Source: Blasia pusilla
Taxonomy: Eukaryota > Marchantiophyta > Marchantiopsida > Blasiales
Assembly: GCA_050084515.1 (NCBI GenBank)
Contig: CM114272.1
Location: 19,530,001 to 19,594,000 of the forward strand
Direction: 5' to 3'
DNA length: 64,000 nt
Positions 58,739-64,000 of this stretch are shown here, in pieces; the first letter of the stretch is position 1; each line of letters opens with the position of its first letter. The notes beneath the pieces are model-generated. The model was given only the letters and a program-made list of their open reading frames with translations, made no database searches and was not told the origin of the DNA. The position numbers and the translations under genes are program-made.

Positions 58739-59512
58739 GTGCAGGCACAAAGGGCGATGGGAGAAGCGAGTGCGACGACTCCTATTGTTGATGCTCTAGA
58801 GGGGCATGTGTTGAGCACGTTGTTGGGGGCGGCCACCGTTGTGTACCGCACTCCTTTATTTTCTACTTCCGATGTTATAACGTTGGGGGGTACGCCCGCC
58901 GAGGCTTTTCGGCTAGCCGCTTCACTATGTGAGCACGGAGTTGGAGTTCTTGCATCACGTTCAGAGGTGATTGCAGAGGAGGTTATGGACCTACCCTTAT
59001 AGCGGATGCTCGGGCCGTCCACGTCAGATTCATGGCAGGCTACGGCTGCTAGGATGGCGGAGATGCCCGCTAGACCCGGGATAGGGCCTGCCATGGCTTC
59101 TCATGGTGTTGTATTGCTGGATAACCGAGGAGAGATCTTCCAGTTGGTGACTCCTGGAGGTAGAGCTTTTAGTCCGCAGTGCATCTTGTTGGATTCAAGA
59201 GCGCAAACCCTGATGTTGGGGAAAGTGTCATTCAAAGGATTGGGCTTGACGAGAGCCGATGTGGAGCGTTGTCCATTCCGAATACATACATCCTTGGGTG
59301 GAGCAAGTACCACACAGTATATCATCCGACAGGAGGTTGTGGTGAGGATTCTCCCGGGATATCCTATAAATGAGTCCGTGGTGCGAGCCAAGGCGATAGT
59401 AACTGATGCAGAGTCCTACGACGTCTTGGTTGGTGGAGCAGTGTTATACCCGATGGGGTTTTCCCTGGATTACTCGGAGGAGTCAGCCTCCTACAGACCT
59501 GGATGGCAGTAA
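58739..59512 (+). pseudogene. Aspartic protease region of copy E
   Basis: Two open pieces (58739-59002 and 59006-59512) are separated by one TAG where copy A reads Glu. The active-site loop reads ILLDSRAQTLMLG: the Gly of Asp-Ser-Gly is Arg (AGA). GVVLLDNRGEIFQLV, VVVRILPGYP and YDVLVGGAVLYPMGFSLD follow, as in retropepsins of gypsy elements. The enzyme would be inactive. Confidence 0.88.
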
Positions 59513-59879
59513 GGTGATGGGTGCCTTAGCTCATTACCCATTTGATTCACACATGTAGTGATCGAGGGACGGCTAGGAGAGGTGGCGACCTTAGCAGCAT
59601 TTAGCAATGCCATCACTTGGCCTAGTGATTTGATTGAGGGACATGTCCATGGAGAGGATACTCCCATTCCTGACATTTCTATGAAGAGGAGTGTTATAGT
59701 AGCCGCATCATTCCGTGGAGGAGAGGTGCCGCTATGGGGCTCGACTGAGAACCTTCGATGATTGGCAGATGAGCACGTACAGACCGCGTGGATCTAGGCG
59801 TTTGCACCGGAGCATGACGGATCTGAGGAACCCGAGGTAGCAGGGAGTGCTATGATGACACCCTTGGATACCACACCCA
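59513..59879 (+). pseudogene. Conserved linker between protease and methyltransferase
   Basis: It matches the linker of copy A over blocks such as DLIEGHVHGEDTPIPDI, SFRGGEVPLWG, ADEHVQTAW and EEPEVAGSAMMTP, with a few stops. I recognise no known fold. Conservation between copies suggests it was functional, perhaps an N-terminal part of the methyltransferase. Confidence 0.6.
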
Positions 59880-60868
59880 TTGTGTGGTGTATTCCGTACG
59901 AGGCTATTCAGTTGTTAGATCTCTTTGAAGGGATTAGCACTGGGTTAGCTATTGTTTTGTAAGCAGGAGTGCGAGTGCAGCAGTACCTATATGTGGAGAG
60001 TGATGATGTTGCAAGGCGCGTCTCACTACAACATGTGTTGTAATTACGCATACATTTTCCCAACTTGTTGTGTGCGTCCGGGGTACATGGGTACCAGAGT
60101 TCCCTACCGAGGGATATTTCATTGCTGGGGGCGCATGACTTGGAGCGGGTAGGGACCATTGATTTGGTCATTGCAGGTTGGCCATGTTAGGATCAATCAA
60201 GTGTTGGATGAGGTATTGGGTTGGCTGACACTCGATCCAGGTTATTTTGAGAGATGCTAAGGGTCTTGAGATATTTGCAGGAGCATCAATCCCGTTCTCC
60301 GGCTTACATTCTGGAGAATATATCAATCTTGGGCGATTCGAGGTCACGGGTGGTGACGAGTGCACATCAGGTGCATGCCTGGATTGGCCCAACATTAGTT
60401 TTGGATGCGGCGAGTGTGGGTTCTCGAGCACATTTCCCCCGTCTATGATGGACCAACATGGTAACACACGAGGTGTTGCGGAGGGCATATGCAAGAGTGG
60501 AGCGCCCCTCCCACTTGTTAGTGGATTCCATTGTGGATCGGGTTCGTCGATCACAGGCAATGAGGCACGATGATCGACCGCCATTGACTGTGGCCAACAA
60601 GGTAGGCCGGCCGCGGGCAGCCTTTCCCACGTTTGTGATTTTTCCCGCTTCCTATGCATACAAGGAGGCCGATCGTGGCTTGGTTTGGGATGACCACGTT
60701 CAGAGGTTAGTGGAGCCCAACGCCAACGAGAGAGAGCGGGCGATGGGATTTCCCACAAGAGTGACGGCAGTACCTTCAGTGTCAGAGGCATCACGACGCC
60801 ATGTCTTGGATCAGGCGATCGACCTGGACTGCTTGACATGGATGTTAAGCTTGGGAGTGGCTGAGTAG
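59880..60868 (+). pseudogene. C5-cytosine DNA methyltransferase domain inside the gypsy polyprotein
   Basis: C5-MTases transfer a methyl group from AdoMet to DNA cytosine. Visible in order: motif I LLDLFEGISTG (59911-59944; VLDLFGGISTG in copy A), a YLYVESDDVARRVS block (motif II), motif IV IDLVIAGWPC ending at the catalytic Cys (60157-60189) followed by a TAG where the family has Gln, motif VI AYILEN (about 60303-60321), a DNMT3/DRM-like SRAHFPRL-stop-WTNM block near 60424-60460, ERERAMGFP near 60730 and a C-terminal SRRHVLDQAIDLDCLTWML. The domain is about 330 codons, normal for a minimal catalytic domain. At least six stops interrupt it. It continues in the frame order of gag-pol and precedes RT. 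I cannot place it firmly with DNMT3/DRM versus DNMT1. Confidence 0.85.
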
Positions 60869-61546
60869 CGTCGGATGAGATCGTGACAGATCACAGCGGT
60901 TGCGTTGGTGAGCCCCATGCCTACCGAGACGGTGGAGGCACTGGTTGGGGGCGAGACCTAAGGAGATCGACACACCAGGGGAGATCGGGAGAGACACCCT
61001 TGGAATTCTTAGGATGTTTTGCAGGTACGCCAGGAGATAATAGCCACAACATTGAGTGTGGTTCCGGGCACTCCATGTGGAAGAGATCAGAGTTTGCAGT
61101 TGGTTGCATCTGCCACTGTCATGCCTGCCAAGAAGGATGTGCATGGCAACTGGACGGATAGACGTATACGTGGGAATTACCGGCCTATCAATCGGAAGAC
61201 GAAGTCCGATAGGTATGCCATGCCCACTCCTGAGGAGATCTTTGATGCGATTGGTCATGCAAAGGTCTTTAGTTTATTGGATTTGCAAGCCAAATACCAT
61301 CAGTTGCCTATAAGATTGGAGGACAAGAAAAAGAAGGAATTTTTATACATCGATCCTCACGTGAAGGATTGTTTGTACCAGTGGCGGTTCTTACCATTTG
61401 GGTTAAAAAATGCCCCAGCTCAATTTCAAAGGGTCATGGATAGGATCTTGGCAGGTCTGGATTTTGCTAGGTGTTATATTGATGGCATTGTAGTCTTTAG
61501 TGCCACGGTTGAAGAGCATGAGCGACGACTAGAGGAGGTATTTTGA
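60869..61546 (+). pseudogene. Reverse transcriptase fingers and palm, copy E
   Basis: The open piece 61019-61546 (175 codons) contains NYRPINRKT, DRYAMPTPEEIFDAIGHAKVF, SLLDLQAKYHQLPI (first catalytic Asp), LPFGLKNAPAQFQRVMD and ARCYIDGIVVFSATVEEH. The YxDD catalytic pair is YIDG, so the second Asp is lost. A TGA ends the piece where the frame continues into LQLHGLKL. Upstream to 60869 the sequence is broken. Confidence 0.92.
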
Positions 61547-62190
61547 CGATTGCAGTTACATGGACTAAAGCTATATCCAGGCAAGTGTAAGTTCTTCTAC
61601 GACCAGATTGAGTATTTGGGTCATACGATATACCTAGGTGGCCTTGGTGTTCAGCAGACAAAGGTAGAGGTTATTTCACGTATTCCACGCCCTACAGATG
61701 TGAGCCGCGTTTGTGCATTCATGGGATTGGCGAACTTCTATTGGCGGTACGTCAAGGGATTCAGTTCGATTACAAAGCCACTGACCTTGCTCACCAAGGT
61801 GGATCATGAGTGGCACTTGGGGGATGAACAGGAGCGAGCATTTCAGCTGCTCAAAGACATATTGACGTCCGCGCCCATCTTGAGGAGACCTATCAAGGGG
61901 CGTCCTTTCCAGTTGCACGCAGATTGGAGCATGTTAGGGCTGGGAGCGGTGCTCACCCAACATGATGATGAGGGTAGAGAGTTTGTGGTGGCTTATGGCT
62001 AGCCGTTTGAACAACATTGCAGAGGCGAAGTACAACTCGTATTAGGGTGAGTGCTTGGCTACGATGTGGGTTTCGCACATTTAAGGTGTTACTTATTCGG
62101 CAAACCCTTTACCATCATCATTGATCATCAACCACTAAAGTGATTGATGGAGTTCGACAAGCTTACAGGGAAGCTTGCAAGATGGGCTCT
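61547..62190 (+). pseudogene. RT thumb and RNase H start, copy E
   Basis: The open piece 61550-62002 (150 codons) contains LYPGKCKFFYDQIEYLGHT, RIPRPTDVSRVCAFMGLANF and the RNase H start LGLGAVLTQHDDEGREFVVA. A stop and frameshifts follow to DKLTGKLARWALL-like sequence near 62180. At about 62195 the sequence diverges from copy A into a microsatellite. Confidence 0.9.
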
Positions 62191-62219
62191 GTTGTGTGTG
62201 TATATATATATATATACAT

Positions 62220-62261
<42 letters not shown>

Positions 62262-62262
62262 A
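62191..62262. repeat. Compound microsatellite GT/TA/GA at the element breakpoint
   Basis: GTTGTGTGTG, then TATATA repeats, then GA repeats interrupted once by GG. Copy A reads CTCTGTTGTTGCAGG here, so the microsatellite replaces element sequence after CTCTGTTGT. Confidence 0.95.
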
Positions 62263-63581
62263 GATGGGAAGTCCTTCGTATTTGGGAAGGCTTTATGGTC
62301 CCTTCCTAAATTTCTAGAGAAGATCCATTTTGTCTTTATCCATATGGATAGAGTGAGTGACCTCCTCCCCAAATTTGTGTGTGCCTCTCTTATTGAAAAA
62401 AGAAATCCTTGAAAATTTACTTAAAAAATTCCCCATCTTTTCTTCCCTTTCATTTTCAAATCTAATACTTTGAAAGAAACTCCTTATGAAAACCTTGCCT
62501 TGTTCTCTTTCTTTCTTCCTCTTCCATCAAAAATTAGTTTTTATCTCTCCTTAAAAATTATAATTTGGGTTATCACCAAATATGTGTCAATTGTGATAAA
62601 AACATAAAAACATATTTTATAAAATTTATATAATACATAAATTTGAAACTCTAAAAAAAACATTAGATTTAGTAATTTCGAAATATGCAAAAAGAAGACA
62701 TGTGTTTAAGAGAATCTTACATTCCTAAACCCTTAATCGCTATTTTTGGGAAAAAAATAGATTTTGGTTGAATGCTTTATATGATGAAAATATAATATTT
62801 ACATTAAAATTTAAAAATATTTTTTTAAGAAAAGAAAGACAAAAGGAAATTGGATATAGATCTTTCATAGAGTGTTATGTATTCAAAGGCCCGTAAAACA
62901 TATAAAAATAAAAAAATTATTCACATTATTTTATGACATATTTTGTAACCTAACTTCTTAGGGAATTCTTAAAATTATCTCACAATTTTGAAACTTGCAT
63001 GGTTAATTTTTAATTTATAAAAAATATAAGATAATGCAAATGATAATATTTTGTATTTTAAGCAAGTCTTAAGGAAAACTTATATCAATTAATTTTGGAA
63101 TTGTAGCATGAAATTTTTCCATAAAGATGCTTTAAGATCTCTCACAAATTCTTTGTGAGAGATGAGAATCTTGTATGAATTGATATGATATTTGAAAGTA
63201 GACGATTAATTTTGGAATTTGAAAAAATGAACACTTGGCAACCAACGAACATTTTCCATTCATAAACCTTTAATAAGAAGAATAAGATGCATATTATTTC
63301 TTCCAAGCTTTCATTGTTTTAGAGAGGCAAGGTCCCTTTTTCATGAAGATAGAGGGGGGGGCGGGTAAAAGGAGAACACGGAAGTTCCCTCACAAAAATA
63401 CCTCTCTAAAGATGGACGTCTATTTTATCTTTTATGAAGAGATAGGTGTCCATTCTTCCCATGTCTTACCCTTTCACAAAAGCGGAAACACACATTGATG
63501 TTTGTACTTTCTTGCTTCAAGAGATGGATGTTCTTTTTTCCTCCTCTCTTGTTTTATGGAGGAGATGTCAAAAGAGATGGA
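62263..63581. other. AT-rich DNA without a gene
   Basis: No domain is recognised, and the sequence is AT-rich with homopolymer runs. A G-rich run (GGGGGGGGCGGG) lies near 63353-63365. Confidence 0.5.
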
Positions 63582-63956
63582 GATAAAAACATTCCAAACA
63601 AAGATAGTAGAGAATAAAACCATCTCTCTTCCACAAGGATGTTTCTCCTACATTGTTGAAAGAAAAGGGGGGAGATGTCATGAACAAAGAAGGGGTGGAG
63701 GAGGAAATCACTCCATCATGGACAATGTCATTGCATAGGAAGTACATTAGTATTTTTGAATTCCATCTGTGAGGTATTTCAAAACCACGAGTTAACTACT
63801 TGATAAGACTAAAGTAATAATTAAAATTATTGAGATAATGGAGCAGATAATCAAACATTGATTTAGTTACCCCCGCTTAAAACGTGGCCTCTAGAACCAT
63901 CTCAAAAGAAGAGATGGTTGTATTCTCTACTATCTTTGTTTGGAATGTTTTTATCT
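63582..63956. mobile_element. Foldback with 47-bp inverted arms
   Basis: The arms 63582-63628 and 63910-63956 are complementary at 46 of 47 positions and enclose 281 bp. The left arm starts AGATAAAAACATTCC. No target duplication is seen directly outside (GATGG left, TCCCC right) and no transposase frame is inside. It resembles a MITE or foldback element whose true ends may differ. Confidence 0.65.
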
Positions 63957-64000
63957 TCCCCACAAATAATATTCTTGGTTATCATAAGGATGCATTAGAA

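Larger units (their letters stand above)
55264..62190 (+). mobile_element. Ty3/gypsy element copy E with a DNA methyltransferase domain
   Basis: The order is LTR (55264-55757), leader, gag with two zinc knuckles, protease, linker, C5-cytosine methyltransferase, RT, start of RNase H. The element is cut at about 62190 by a GT/TA/GA microsatellite; the rest of RNase H, integrase and 3' LTR are missing. It is the most complete copy of the family for gag through RT. Stops, frameshifts and active-site changes show it is inactive. Confidence 0.88.

Noticed and set aside
59880-60868. Host DRM/DNMT pseudogene that inserted beside a gypsy element
   Set aside because: Copies A and F carry the same protease-linker-motif I order, so the domain travelled with the element before these insertions.
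62140-62412. 90-codon ORF over the GA/TA microsatellite
   Set aside because: It is translated simple repeat fused to RNase H debris in the wrong frame.

Overview
The window is nuclear DNA of a streptophyte plant. Three intron-containing host genes sit in GC-richer islands (EEF1A lysine methyltransferase 1-like, complex III subunit QCR8, ATP-type PEP carboxykinase). The long stretches between them are AT-rich and packed with nested, decaying retroelements. The wording of the Ty3/gypsy pol domains and the weak QCR8 match to seed plants suggest a bryophyte or charophyte-grade alga. I cannot settle the species.

Layout. 1-9.7 kb holds scattered element debris, a decayed coiled-coil ORF and a tandem pair of Helitron-like units. 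9.7-10.85 kb is a copia fragment. 10.85-22.2 kb is a minus-strand Ty3/gypsy element (copy A), with a nested LTR element at 12.40-15.11 kb and a second insertion at 15.87-17.14 kb. 22.2-31.5 kb is mostly low-copy host DNA with the EEF1AKMT1-like gene (four exons solved), a QCR8 first exon and a small unidentified two-exon gene. 32.1-35.6 kb is a gag/leader fragment of the same gypsy family (copy D), split by a solo LTR that itself carries a LINE fragment between two GA microsatellites. 39.06-43.18 kb is PEPCK, solved as 12 exons and 659 codons with phase-consistent junctions. 44-55 kb is intergenic and repeat-rich with several strong foldbacks and a minus-strand gypsy scrap (copy F). 55.26-62.19 kb is a plus-strand copy of the gypsy family (copy E), cut off inside RNase H by a microsatellite.

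Main discovery. Between protease and reverse transcriptase, copy E encodes a decayed but recognisable C5-cytosine DNA methyltransferase domain (59.88-60.87 kb). It shows motif I, motif IV with the Pro-Cys centre, an ENV-like motif VI, a DNMT3-like Ala-His/Arg/Trp-x-Asn block and an Arg-Ala-Met-Gly-Phe-Pro block. Copy A keeps the same protease-linker-motif I reading frame but has lost the rest of the methyltransferase and most of the RT by internal deletion. Copy F keeps another protease/motif I scrap. A retrotransposon family that carried its own cytosine methyltransferase therefore expanded in this genome. All copies here look dead: the protease Asp-Ser-Gly is mutated in both A and E, the RT YIDD is YIDG in E, and many stop codons fit C-to-T decay.
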